From: Microbacterium sp. NIBRBAC000506063
GTDB lineage: Bacteria; Actinomycetota; Actinomycetes; Actinomycetales; Microbacteriaceae
Assembly: GCF_017968845.1 (NCBI RefSeq)
Contig: NZ_CP072876.1
Coordinates: forward strand, 1,488,001 to 1,552,000
DNA length: 64,000 bases
Direction of reading: 5' to 3'
Each line of letters begins with the position of its first letter. Position 1 is the stretch's first letter. The position numbers and the translations under genes are program-made. Of the stretch, positions 8,997 through 18,670 are shown in pieces. The notes beneath the pieces are model-generated. The model was not told where the DNA came from. It was given only the letters and a program-made list of their open reading frames with translations, and ran no database searches.

Positions 8997-10278
8997 ATGA
9001 TGCACTTGGCCGCGTATATCCAGGGAGTCGGGGCTGCCCAGGCGGCGTGGCGCTCTCCACGCACGGACGCGGCATCCGCGCTCAGCTTGGAGCACTGGGT
9101 CGATACTGCTCGTATCGCCGAGGCGGCGTGCTTCGATGCGTACTTCCTCGCCGATGTGCTCGCCGTCGGCGATCAGATCGCGACGGACGCCACCGAGCGG
9201 CCGGACCCGGTGGCGGTGCTCTCGGCGCTTGCCGGCTTCACCGAGCGGATCGGCCTGGTGGGACCAGCTCGACGACGTTCAACGATCCATTCACGGTCGC
9301 TCGTCAGTTCGCGACACTGGACCACTTGAGCGCGGGGCGCGCCGGCTGGAACGTGGTCACCACGGCCGTCGGGCATCGGCCGCGAACTACGGATCCGCGG
9401 CTCTCCCGGATCACGCCGACCGCTATGAGCGCGCCGAGGAGTTCGTCGAGGTCGTCGCCGCGCTGTGGGACGGCTGGGCACCGGATGCGATCGTCGCCGA
9501 TGCGGCGGACGGAAGATACGCGGACCTGAATCGGATCCGGTCCGCCGACCATGAGGGCAAGCACTTCCAGGTGAAGGGTCCGCTCCCGGTGCGGCGCTCC
9601 CCTCAGGGGAGGCCCGTGATCTCGCAGGCCGGATCGTCCGGCCCCGGGATGAATCTCGGTGCCGCGTGGGCGGAGCTGACCTTCACCACGCAGTGGGATA
9701 TCGAGTCCAGCCGCGCGTTCGTCGCGCAGACGCGAGCACTCACCGCGGAGCACGGGCGCGAGCCAGGCGCTCTCAAGGTGCTGCCGGGGATCATGCCCTT
9801 CGTCGGCTCCACGATGCAGGAGGCGCGTGGGCTCGCGGCCGAGTTCGGGAGCTATGTCGACGTCGAAGGGTTGGGCGCCTTCCTCTCGCACCATCTGGGC
9901 AACCTCGACCTCGATGGTCTCGACCCGGATGAGCCCCTGCCCGATCTGCGCCCGCATCTCGCCGATAACGCCAGCGTGTCCCGGCCACGGCTGTACATCG
10001 AGACCGCTTTGCGAGACGGCCTCACTCTTCGGCAGCTGGCCCAGCGGATCTCCCTCACCCTGGGTCATCGACCGGTGATCGGAACGCCGGAGTCGATCGC
10101 CGACGATCTCGAGAAGTGGTTCACCGCCGGCGCCGCGGACGGCTTCATCGTGCTCCCCGCTGACCTGCCGCAGGGGCTCAGGGAGTTCGCGGAGCAGGTG
10201 GTGCCGATCCTCCAGCAGCGAGGGCTGTTCCGTCGCGAGTACTCGCGGACCACGCTGAGAGGGCACTTGAGCGAATGA
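8997..10278 (+). CDS. LLM-class flavin-dependent monooxygenase (NtaA/SnaA/DszA family)
   Basis: About 427 residues with two lost G bases (near 9261 and 9371). Bacterial-luciferase-like TIM-barrel enzyme that uses reduced FMN and O2. Family segments are [10 protein letters not shown] at the N-terminus, [46 protein letters not shown] (read in pieces across a break), [43 protein letters not shown] and [16 protein letters not shown]. This subfamily does C-N, C-S or Baeyer-Villiger type oxygenations, including type II BVMOs. The flavin reductase follows with an ATGA overlap and would supply FMNH2. It has no counterpart in the classic HIP regulon that I know of. Confidence 0.85.
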
Positions 10279-11458
10279 GCGCCGAACAGCACGCCCAGCC
10301 GGATCTGGAGCCGCGCCGTTTCCGCGATGTGCTCGGACACTTTCCGACCGGTGTCGTGGTCGTCACCGCGATGCATCCGGACGGACAGGCGATCGCCATG
10401 GTGGTCGGCTCCTTCACCTCGGTGTCGCTGGATCCGCCTCTGGTCGCCTTCCTGCCGTCACGAACTTCGTCCAGCTACGCGCGACTGCGTGAATCGCCGC
10501 GTTTCTGCGTGAATGTGCTCAGCGAAGAACAGGAGGAGCTGTGTCGCCGGCTGGCCGGTCGTGACCCGAACAAGTTCGACGGTGTCGCGTGGCGCCGATC
10601 GCCCGCCGGCAATCCCATCCTCGCGGGTGCGGTGGCCTGGATCGACTGCGAGGCGACCGCGCGTCACGAAGCCGGAGACCACGACATCGTGGTCGGCACC
10701 GTCACAGCGCTCGATACCGAGGAGCCTGCCGGGCCGCTGCTGTTCTTCCAGGGCGGGTATGGGCGGTTCGACAAGGTCACCGAACCTGCGCAGACTCCGG
10801 CGGAGCTGAGCAGGAGCCTACAGATCGCCGAGGTCGCTCGTCCCCTTCTAGGTGCGCTTGCCGCCCGGACCGGGCTCGACGCCTATGTGCAGGCCCGTCT
10901 CGGCGGCGACCTCATCATCGTCGGGGCCGTGTCGGGTGCGGACCGATCCGTGCGCGGCTACCTGGGTCAGCGCCTGCCGCTGCGTGTTCCCTATGGCGCG
11001 GTGTTCGCGGCGTTCGACGCCGGGCTCGAGCCGAGATGGACGGATGCGGGAGCGGCTGGTGCGGCCGCGGCGGAGCGCCTGGATCGAGTACGCGCTCGTG
11101 GTTGGTCGATCGGACTCGTCGCACGTAATCACGATGCGCATTGGGAGACGATATCCCGTCATCATCGACACAGCGGGCAGGAGGGGTGGACCCCCGTATC
11201 GTCTCAGCGCTCGACAGCATCGCGGGTGCCTATGAGCCCGCCGCAGAGGTGCTCGAGCAGGGCGCACTCGATGTGCGGATCCTGGCAGCGCCGGTGATCG
11301 CGCCCGACGGAACAGTGCCGGCGAGCATTGCGCTGTTCGCGTTCCCGCCTCAGGCGTCGGCGGACGCGTGGCGGTCGTGGGCGAGCGATCTCGTCGATAC
11401 GGCCGCCGCCGTCTCGGCGGAGTGGGCGATCCTCCTGGCCGAGGAGTCCGCTCAATGA
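10275..11458 (+). CDS. Flavin reductase fused to an IclR-type effector-binding domain
   Basis: About 394 residues. Residues 10-170 are a flavin-reductase domain of the HpaC/DIM6 type: FRDVLGHFPTGVVVVTA, GSFTSVSLDPPLVAFLP, FCVNVLSEEQEELC, GTVTALDTEE and LFFQGGYGRF. After a short linker, residues 185-390 look like the effector-binding domain of IclR regulators: LLGALAARTGLDAYVQARLGG, YLGQRLPLRVPYGAVFAAF, DPRIVSALDSIAGAYEP and the end SAEWAILLAEES. There is no HTH domain. One G is lost near 11187. It should reduce FMN for the overlapping LLM monooxygenase; the second domain could sense the substrate and gate NAD(P)H oxidation, which is speculation. Confidence 0.8.
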
Positions 11459-11888
11459 GGCGCCTGGAGCAGCTCCACGCGGACGTCGTCGGGGCCGAGC
11501 ACGTAGACGTAGCGGTAGCCCTCGAGGGGCCTGCGGTCGCGGTCATGACCGCCGACAGCGGGGCGTGACCGAGCTGAGCCACCTGCGCGAGCGTGGTCTC
11601 GATATCCTCGACCACGAGGGCCGGGTGCGCGGCGCCGATGGAGCCGTTGTCCGGGTCGATCCGGGAGTTGTCGGCACCCCGGTACTCGGCGAGCTCGAGG
11701 AAGACCTCGCCGTGCACCCGGATGAAGGTCAGCAGGATCTCTACGCCCGAGTGTCCCGTGGCGGCCTCGACGGCCGGCCCGCTCTTGCGCAGCGGTCCGA
11801 TCGCCTCTCCGCCTGTGACCGCGCGATAGAACGCCGTCGCCGAGTCGGTGTCGCTCACCGTGATTCCGATGTGATGCAATCGCGTCAT
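11452..11888 (-). CDS. VOC-family (glyoxalase/methylmalonyl-CoA epimerase-like) protein
   Basis: About 145 residues with one base lost near 11550. Two beta-alpha-beta-beta-beta modules are visible. The first starts RLHHIGITVSDTDSATAFY, with metal-ligand His and a Glu in EVFLELAEY. The second starts AHPALVVEDIETTLAQV (His) and ends YRYVYVLGPDDVRVELLQ (Glu). This layout matches methylmalonyl-CoA epimerase and ring-cleaving or isomerising VOC enzymes. Divergent from an SDR across operator O4, and its 3' end overlaps the flavin reductase by 7 bases. A role as an acyl-CoA epimerase in the pathway is possible but unproven. Confidence 0.7.
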
Positions 11889-11898
11889 CTCGTCTCCA

Positions 11899-11916
11899 AA
11901 CAAACGCTTGTTCAAT
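11899..11916. promoter_or_regulatory. KstR2-type operator O4
   Basis: AACAAACGCTTGTTCAAT lies between the VOC gene and an SDR gene. The first 14 bases form the palindrome AACAAAC/GCTTGTT with one imperfect pair and fit the remembered KstR2 motif with one mismatch. Confidence 0.72.
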
Positions 11917-11936
11917 AACTATCCCGGAGGAAACCC

Positions 11937-12680
11937 ATGAACGCAATGCCTGTCATCGACCTGACGGATCGCATCGCTCTGATCACCGGCGCCGCGGGAG
12001 GTCAAGGTCGTGCCCACGCGAAGCTCTTCCACGCACTCGGGGCGAAGCTCGTCCTGACCGATCTCGACGGCGACGCGGTCGCGGCGTTCGCATCGGAGTT
12101 CGGCGAGGACGCGATCGGCCTGGGGCACGACGTGAGCTCGGCAGCTGCGTGGGCCGACGTGGCGGAGGCGGCCCACGCGGCGTTCGGCCGTGTCGACGTC
12201 CTCGTCAACAACGCCGGCTTCTGCCCGGAGGGGCCGCTGGAGTCCACGGATGAGCGGACGATCCGCCTCACCCTCGACGTCAACCTCATCGGGCCGATGC
12301 TCGGCATCCAGGCTCTTCTCCCGCTCATGCGGGGCGGTGGGGCGTCGATCATCAACATCGCGTCGACTGCGGGGGTCGCCGGTTATGCGAACCGGGTGCC
12401 CTACTCCGCCTCCAAGTGGGGTCTGCGCGGCGTCTCACGTGCGCTCGCCCGCGAGCTGGCCGACGACGGCATCCGGGTCAACACGGTCTGCCCCGGCGCG
12501 GTGGACACCCCGATGATCACCGAGGACACCCGTGCCGGCGTCGGGTTCATCTCCCGCATCCCGATTCCTCGTGCCGGGCGTCCCGAGGAGATCTCGAACC
12601 TCGTCGCCTACCTCGCCAGCGACGCCAGCAGCTACTGCACCGGGCAGGACTTCGTGATCGACGGAGGACAGGTCGCCTGA
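11937..12680 (+). CDS. Short-chain dehydrogenase/reductase (3-alpha/20-beta-hydroxysteroid dehydrogenase-like)
   Basis: Intact, 247 residues. LITGAAGGQGRAHA is the NAD loop, DVSSAAAW follows, then VDVLVNNAGFC, IINIASTAG with YSASKWGLRG (Ser, Tyr, Lys), and CPGAVDTPM and CTGQDFVIDGGQ. The GGQGRAHA variant is common among actinobacterial hydroxysteroid dehydrogenases. ATG at 11937 is preferred because CGGAGG precedes it; ATG 11946 is an alternative. It overlaps the next gene by one base (TGATG). Confidence 0.82.
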   Translation: MNAMPVIDLTDRIALITGAAGGQGRAHAKLFHALGAKLVLTDLDGDAVAAFASEFGEDAIGLGHDVSSAAAWADVAEAAHAAFGRVDVLVNNAGFCPEGPLESTDERTIRLTLDVNLIGPMLGIQALLPLMRGGGASIINIASTAGVAGYANRVPYSASKWGLRGVSRALARELADDGIRVNTVCPGAVDTPMITEDTRAGVGFISRIPIPRAGRPEEISNLVAYLASDASSYCTGQDFVIDGGQVA

Positions 12681-13294
12681 TGCCGGCGTACGAGTTCGAC
12701 GGGGTCGTGCCCGTCGTGGACCCGACCGCCTTCGTGCACGAGACGGCGAGTCTCATCGGCGACGTCATCGTCGGGCCCGGATGCTACATCGGACCCTTCG
12801 CGAGCCTGCGCGGCGACTTCGGCCGCATCCTGATCGGCGAGGGCTCCAACGTGCAGGACTCCTGCGTCATCCATGCCTTCCCCGGCAAGGACGCGATCCT
12901 CGAGCCGAACAGCCACATCGGCCACGCCGCGGTGCTGCACGGATGCCGCATCGGCTCCTACGCGCTGATCGGGATCGGCGCGACGATCCTGGACGGCGCC
13001 GAGATCGGAGAGAACGCTCTCGTGGCGGCGGGGGCCGTCGTGACGGCCAGAACCTCCATCCCTGCCGCAGGCATGGCGATGGGGTGTCCTGCCAAGGTCA
13101 CCGGAACGCTCGACGAGCAGGCTCTCGCGTGGAAGCGCAACGGCGTGCACATCTACCAGCAGCTTGCGCAGCGCAGCCGCCAGACGCTGCGACCGGTGCG
13201 GCCGCACGAGGTCGTGGAACCCGATCGCCGGCGCACCTCCTGGTCGGCCGATGCCGCCGAGCCGCTGCATGTGAAGCGCTCAGCGGGCAGCTAG
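12680..13294 (+). CDS. Gamma-carbonic-anhydrase-like hexapeptide protein (PaaY/CaiE type)
   Basis: Intact, 204 residues. Left-handed beta-helix repeats run from residue 10 to about 150 (VHETASLIGDVIVGPGC, SLRGDFGRI, NVQDSCVIHAFPG, SHIGHAAVLHGCRIG, GAEIGENALVAAG). The His residues in IHAFPG and HIGHAAVLHG are the zinc ligands of gamma-CA-type proteins. The C-terminal extension YQQLAQRSRQTLRPV is as in PaaY, a thioesterase that rescues stalled CoA esters in phenylacetate degradation. A comparable salvage or CO2-related role in HIP-CoA breakdown is inferred. Coupled to the SDR, and its 3' end overlaps the convergent FadE33-like gene by 15 bases. Confidence 0.75.
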   Translation: MPAYEFDGVVPVVDPTAFVHETASLIGDVIVGPGCYIGPFASLRGDFGRILIGEGSNVQDSCVIHAFPGKDAILEPNSHIGHAAVLHGCRIGSYALIGIGATILDGAEIGENALVAAGAVVTARTSIPAAGMAMGCPAKVTGTLDEQALAWKRNGVHIYQQLAQRSRQTLRPVRPHEVVEPDRRRTSWSADAAEPLHVKRSAGS

Positions 13295-14388
13295 CACCGT
13301 CTCTTCGGCGCCGCCGCGCAGCTCGCGCGCCGTGCCGAAGAGCTCCCCGAGGGCGTGAGCCCGCTTGAACACCAGGTGCGCGTCGTGCTCCCAGGTGATC
13401 GCGATGCCGCCGTGCAGCTGGATCGTCTCGGCGGCGATCGTCTCCAGCGCCTGCGAACAGGTGATCTTGGCGAGCGCGGCGAGCTCGAGGCGGTCCCCTG
13501 TTCCGTTCGCGAGCGCGGCGGCGGCGGCTCGCGTCGTCGTCCGGGCGATCTCCGCCTGCACATGCATGTCCGCGAGGCGGTGCTTGATCGCCTGGAACGA
13601 ACCGATCGTGCGCCCGAACTGCACGCGCTGCTTCGCGTATTCGACGGTCATGTCGAGCGCGCGCGAGGCGGTGCCCGCCTGGATCGCGGACACGGCCGTG
13701 AGCGCGTGCGCGTGGACCGCCTCGATCACATCGCCACTGCCCTCTCCGAGGGGCCGGGCCGGCGTGCCGTCGAAAGTGAGACTCGCCACTCTGAGGGTCA
13801 GATCCATCGCCGGAGTCGCGGTGCGGGTCACTGCGGCGGCGTCGGTGACTTCGAACAGCCGGGGCCGGCGGGGGTCCCGGCGATGACCAGCAGGATGTCG
13901 GCGGACGCCCCTTCGAGCACGAAGGGCACGTTTCCGTTCAGGGTCCAGGCGTCGGCGGCGGAGGCCTCGACGCCGATGCCCTCGGGGTTCCAGCGCCCGT
14001 CCGGTGCGGCCCACGCCAGGGCCGCCAGCGACTCGCCTGCGGCTATGGCCGGCAGCAGACGTTCGGCGGCATCCGTGTCACCGGAGGCGAGGACCGCCTG
14101 CGCGGCGATCCCGACCGAGCCCAGGTACGGTGACGGTGCGAGCGCGTAGCCGAGCTCCTCGAGCGCGACCTGGCTCTCCAAGAGTGTGAAACCCGCGCCC
14201 CCGAACTCCTCGGGGATCGCCAGCGAGGCGATGCCGATCTCATCGCACAGGAACGACCACAGTCCCGCGTCGAAGCCCTCGGCGGACTCTACCGCGCGTC
14301 GGATCGCGGTGCCGTCGGAGCGCTGCCCCAGGATGGCGCGCAGCATGCCGGCGAGTTCGAGTTGTTCTTCGGTGAGGTCGAGTGTCAT
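13280..14388 (-). CDS. fadE33: FadE33-like acyl-CoA dehydrogenase
   Basis: About 369 residues with one C lost near 13862. N-terminal ACAD alpha domain LTEEQLELAGMLRAIL, then IPEEFGGAGFTLLESQVALEELGY, middle beta domain, and C-terminal domain with YAKQRVQFGRTIGSFQAIKHRLADM and IQLHGGIAITWEHDAH. Start of an apparent three-ACAD operon read from 17386 down (ECH, FadE31, FadE32, FadE33-like), the same set as in mycobacterial HIP clusters. The individual number is assigned mainly by order and size. Such short ACADs often form alpha2beta2 heteromers. Confidence 0.72.
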
Positions 14389-14403
14389 GGTGTCACTTCT
14401 CGT

Positions 14404-15374
14404 TCAAACGGCGTAGTCAGGGAGTATCGCACGGGCGATGCGTGCGCGGTGGTGGGCGGGGGTCCCCCATACGGTCGGAAGCGCGTGCGCGAGGCCGAGC
14501 CAGATGCGCAGCGGGTGCTCCGAGGTGTAGCCGATCGCGCCGTGCACCTGCAGCGAGGCTCGTGCGGCGAGGGCCGCGGCGCCGGAAGCGGCGACCTTGG
14601 CAGCGGAGACGGCGCGCTCCCCGGTCTCCGTGCCGAGCTCCCTGGTTGCGTTCCAGACGAGAGGGCGGGCGAAGGTCAGCGCGACGCGCACATCGGACAG
14701 CTGGTGCTTGAGCGCCTGGAACTCGCCGATCGCGCGCCCGAACTGCTCGCGGACCTTCGCGTAGGAGACGGCCTCGTCCAGGAGCCGCTCGCCGGCGCCG
14801 ATCAGCATGGCCGCAGCCGCGAGGGACGCCTCGTCGGATGCCGCGGCCAGCGCGGTCGCGTCCAGGCTCTGCGCCGCACCCTCCGGGCGAGGAAGGAGAG
14901 GCGGCGGGTCGGAGCGAGGGATTCGGCCTCCTCGCGGACGGTCGCCCGGTGCAGTCCGCCGGCCTGGACATGGAACAGGTGGGCGGCGACGGAGGCGTCC
15001 AGAGCTGCAGGGACGGAACCGTCGATGCCGACCGTGGCGATCTCGCCGGCGACGATGGCATCGCGGGTGGCCTCGTCCACGAGCGCGGGCAGGAATGCGA
15101 TCGACTCGATGTAGGGGCCGGGCACTCCGTGGTACCCGAGACGCTCGAACACGATGGCGAGGTCGCTCAACGAGCCACCGAAGCCGCCTTGGGTCTCGGG
15201 CACTCGCAGGGCCGTCAGGCCGAGCTCGGCGAACTGCGTCCACAGGGCGAGGCCGGCATCCGACTCTCCGGCGGCCCACTGCTGGGCGATCTCGGAGCCG
15301 CCGTGTCCCTGGACGATCTCATCGATGGTCTCGGCGAAGACGGTCTGCTCTTCGCTGGGGAGGAACCGCATCAT
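14404..15374 (-). CDS. fadE32: FadE32-like acyl-CoA dehydrogenase
   Basis: About 323 residues, shorter than a normal 380-residue ACAD, as expected for FadE32. FLPSEEQTVFAETIDEIV starts the alpha domain, RVPETQGGFGGSLSDLAIVFE follows, and the C-terminal domain has YAKVREQFGRAIGEFQALKHQLSD and LQVHGAIGYTSEHPLRIWL. It ends with the WGTPAHHRARI tail that I associate with FadE32. One base is lost near 14895. Its ATG overlaps the FadE31 stop. Probably a subunit of a heteromeric dehydrogenase with FadE31. Confidence 0.8.
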
Positions 15375-16538
15375 GCCCGCCTTCCGTCGCCGCCGCGGGG
15401 AGGCCCAGGATCCGCTCCGCGATGATGTTGCGCTGGATCTCGTTCGTGCCGGCGTAGATGGGGCCGGACAGGGAGAAGAGGTAATCCTCCGCCCAGCGTC
15501 CGTCGCGTTCGGCGCCCGGGCCGCGCAGTTCGGCCAGAGGCCCGAGGATGCGCAGCGCGGTCTCGTGGAGATCGACGTCGAGCTCCGACCAGAAGACCTT
15601 GTTCATGCTGCCCTCGGCGCCGACCGCGCCTCCTTCGAGGACGGTGCTGACCGTCTGCCAGGTGTACAGGCGGTAGGCCTCTGCGCCGATCCAGGCGTCG
15701 ACGACGGCATCCGCCTCGTCGATCTCGGGATGGGCCGACTGCAGTTCGATGAGACGATCGGTCGCGGCGAGGAAGCGGCCCGGAGCCCGCAGCGAGAGCC
15801 CGCGCTCGTTGCCGGCGGTGCTCATCGCCACGCGCCAGCCGTCGCCGGGGGCGCCGAGCACGTCGGCGTCCGGGACGAAGACGTCGTCGAAGAAGATCTC
15901 GGCGAATCCGGTCGTGCCGTCCAGCTGCGCGATCGGGCGGACGGTGATGCCTTCGGCGTCGAGCGGGAAGAGGAAGTAGGTCAGGCCCCGGTGACGTTCC
16001 GCCGTGGGGTCGGAGCGGAACAGCCCGAATCCGCGATCGGCCCATGCGGCGCGGGAGCTCCAGATCTTCTGGCCGTTCAGGATCCATCCGCCGCGTGTGT
16101 CGTCGCGGCGGGCGGTGCTGCGGATCGCGGCGAGATCGCTGCCGGCGCCGGGCTCGGACCAGGCCTGCGCCCAGATGAGCGAGCCGTCGGTCATGGGGCC
16201 CAGGTATCGCTCGTGCTGCTCGGGGTGCCGTGCTCGAACAGGATCGGCGCGAGCAGGGAGATGCCGTTCTGCGCGACGCGTGTCGGCGCGCCGGCACGGT
16301 AGTACTCCTCCTCGAAGAGCACCCATTCGACCAGGCCCACGTCGCGTCCGCCGTACTGCTCCGGCCAGGCGACGACCGACCAGCGGCCGGAGGCGAGGGT
16401 CGCCTCCCACTCGCGGTGCGCGGCGAATCCCTCCTCGGTGTCCATCGACGGCAGGGGCTCTGCGGGCACGTTCGCTTCGAGCCAGGCACGTGCCTCGGCG
16501 GCGAAGGCCTCCTGCTCGGGGGTCAGATCGAGGTTCAC
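15371..16538 (-). CDS. fadE31: FadE31-like acyl-CoA dehydrogenase
   Basis: About 389 residues. LDLTPEQEAFAAEARAWL begins the alpha domain. WPEQYGGRDVGLVEWVLFEEEY, AQAWSEPGAGSDLAA, GQKIWSSRAAWADRGF, AMSTAGNERG and IYAGTNEIQRNIIAERILGLP follow the FadE31 pattern closely. Two C bases are lost, near 16222 and 15390; the second restores LGLPRGG at the end and an ATGA overlap with fadE32. The GTG start overlaps the upstream enoyl-CoA hydratase stop. Acts with FadE32 in late steps of C/D-ring acyl-CoA oxidation, by analogy. Confidence 0.85.
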
Positions 16539-17386
16539 TTCTTCTCCTCGTCGCGGATCTTCTTCACGTCGACGCCGGCCAGGGAGTCGCCCTGGACCTC
16601 GGCGTTGTGGGCGTGGGCGGCGTGGTGCAGGCCGAACACGGAGTCCATTCCGGCACGCAGGCCCTGCAGGTCTTCGGCCTGGTTGACCGCCTTCTTCGTC
16701 AGCGCCAGTCCCAACCGCGGCATCCGCGCGATGCGCTCGGCGATCTGGAGAGTGTGCTCCTCGAGCTCTGCGCGCGGCACCACGTGGTTGACCATGCCGA
16801 GCTCGTGGGCGCGGGCCGCCGGCATCCGATCTCCGGTGTAGAGCCACTCCTTCGCGGCGCGGGGATTCGTCACCCACGGATGCGAGAAGAACTCCACGCC
16901 GGGGATGCCCATCATCACGACCGGGTCCTGGAAGAAGGCGTCGTCGGAGGCGACGATGAAGTCGCAGGACCAGGCGAGCATGAGGCCACCGGCGATGCAA
17001 GCACCCTGCACCATGGCGATCGTGGGCTTGGGGATCTCGCGCCAGCGGCGGCACATTCCCAGGTACACCTCGGACTCGCGGGCGAAGCGGGAGTCGACGC
17101 CCTGCGCGCCGACGTGATCCCACCAGATGACGGCCTTGCGCTCGAAGCTCTCGTGGATGTCGCGCTCGGGGCTGCCGATGTCGTGGCCGGCGCAGAAGTG
17201 GTCGCCGTTGCCGGCCAGGACGATCGCCTTGACCTGGTCCTCGTCGACGGCGCGGGTGAAGGCGGCATCGAGCGCGTAGGTGACCTTGGAGTTCTGCGCG
17301 TTGCGGTACTGCGGGCGGTTCAGGCGGATAATCGCCGTGGGCCCGTGCACCTCATAGGTGACCACTTCGCTGCCGGTGTCGGTCAT
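16535..17386 (-). CDS. Enoyl-CoA hydratase/isomerase
   Basis: Intact, 283 residues. Crotonase fold: AIIRLNRPQYRNAQ near the start, the first oxyanion-hole segment FCAGHDIG, the second QGACIAGGLMLAWSCDFIVASDDAFF, then PGVEFFSHPW. A long insertion around residues 80-125 (SPERDIHESFERKAVIWWDHVG) is unlike EchA20. First gene of the operon with the three short FadE genes, GTGA-coupled to fadE31, and divergent from fadE30 across operator O5. Hydrates an enoyl-CoA made by one of these dehydrogenases; exact substrate unknown. Confidence 0.82.
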   Translation of the reverse strand: MTDTGSEVVTYEVHGPTAIIRLNRPQYRNAQNSKVTYALDAAFTRAVDEDQVKAIVLAGNGDHFCAGHDIGSPERDIHESFERKAVIWWDHVGAQGVDSRFARESEVYLGMCRRWREIPKPTIAMVQGACIAGGLMLAWSCDFIVASDDAFFQDPVVMMGIPGVEFFSHPWVTNPRAAKEWLYTGDRMPAARAHELGMVNHVVPRAELEEHTLQIAERIARMPRLGLALTKKAVNQAEDLQGLRAGMDSVFGLHHAAHAHNAEVQGDSLAGVDVKKIRDEEKK

Positions 17387-17423
17387 CGCGGGTTCCTCTC
17401 TGAACGGCGAGCTGCGATATTTG

Positions 17424-17441
17424 ACCAAACAATTGCTTGGT
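17424..17441. promoter_or_regulatory. KstR2-type operator O5
   Basis: ACCAAACAATTGCTTGGT is an 18-bp palindrome with one mismatched pair, between the enoyl-CoA hydratase and fadE30. A possible extended -10 (TGATACTAT, 17447-17455) for fadE30 lies just downstream, so a bound repressor would block it. Confidence 0.75.
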
Positions 17442-17501
17442 TTCCTTGATACTATACGTGAAGAGGCAGGCCGCCCGCCACGATCTCGACGAGGAGGACA
17501 T

Positions 17502-18670
17502 ATGGAGAAGGCCCAGCACGAGCCGGATGAGCGGTTCCGCGCGGAGATCCGCGGCTGGCTCGAGGAGAACCTCGTCGGGCGCTTCGCCGAGCTGCGCGGA
17601 CGCGGAGGCTCGGGGCGCGAGCACGAGGACTTCGAGGCCCGCCTCGAGTGGAACCGGCACATGGCCGCCGCCGGCTGGAGCTGCGTCGCCTGGCCCGAGG
17701 AGCACGGAGGGCGCGGGCTCAGCATCGCCCAGCAGGTGATCTTCCATGAGGAGTATGCCCGCGCGAATGCGCCCGCACGCGTCAACCACCTCGGCGAGGA
17801 GCTGCTCGGACCGACCCTCATCGCCCATGGCACGCCCGAGCAGAAGGCGCGCTTCCTGCCGAAGATCGTCGCGGTAGACGAGCTCTGGTGCCAGGGCTAC
17901 TCCGAGCCCGGTGCGGGCTCCGATCTGGCGGCAGTCTCGACGAAGGCCGCTCTCGAAGGGTCGGAGTGGGTCGTCAACGGTCAGAAGGTGTGGACCTCGC
18001 TCGCTCAGCACGCCGACTGGTGCTTCGTCATCGCTCGCACGACGCCGGGCGCGAGTCGTCACAAGGGCTGTCCTACCTCCTCGTCCCTATGGACCAGCCC
18101 GGCGTGGATGTGCGCCCCATCCTGCAGCTGACCGCCACGAGCGAGTTCAACGAGGTCTTCTTCGACAATGCCCGGACGGATGCCGATCTCGTCGTCGGAG
18201 GTGAGGGCAACGGCTTCTCGGTCGCCATGGCGACACTCGGCTTCGAGCGCGGCGTCTCCACGCTCGCCCAGCAGATCGCCTTCCGCAGCGAGCTCGACGC
18301 CGTGATCGAGACCGCCCGCCGCACCGGAGCGATCGAGGACCCGATCCTGCGCGACCGGCTCGTCGACGCGCACATGGGGCTCGAGGTCATCCGTCAGCAC
18401 GCCCTCCGTCATCTCGGTGGGGAGCAGGGCCACGAAGCCTCGGTCACCAAGCTCCTCTGGTCGCAGTGGCACCGCTCGCTCGGTGAACTGGCCATGGCCG
18501 TCTCCGGCCCCGAGGGACTGCTTCTCTCCGAGGCGCCCTATGTGCTGGACGACCTGCAGACCCTGTTCCTGTTCAGCCGGTCCGACACGATCTACGGCGG
18601 ATCCGACGAGATCCAGCGCAATGTCATCGCCGAGCGCATTCTCGGCCTACCCAGGGAGGCACGCCCATGA
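17502..18670 (+). CDS. fadE30: FadE30, HIP-CoA dehydrogenase
   Basis: About 389 residues with one G lost near 18067. FadE30 dehydrogenates the propionyl side chain of HIP-CoA in the first beta-oxidation step. FRAEIRGWLEENLVGRFAEL, GREHEDFEARLEWNRHM, WPEEHGGRGLS, VNHLGEELLGPTLIAHGTPEQ, CQGYSEPGAGSDLA, NGQKVWTSLAQHADWCFV, EFNEVFFDNARTDADLVVGG and TIYGGSDEIQRNVIAERILG closely track mycobacterial FadE30. Start at 17502 has GAGGAGGA 4 bases upstream. Its stop overlaps the ipdF start (ATGA). Confidence 0.9.

Noticed and set aside
16004..17449. A 481-codon plus-strand frame opposite fadE31 and the hydratase
   Set aside because: Low-complexity Arg/Gly/Asp-rich translation with no recognisable domain; the two minus-strand genes explain the region.
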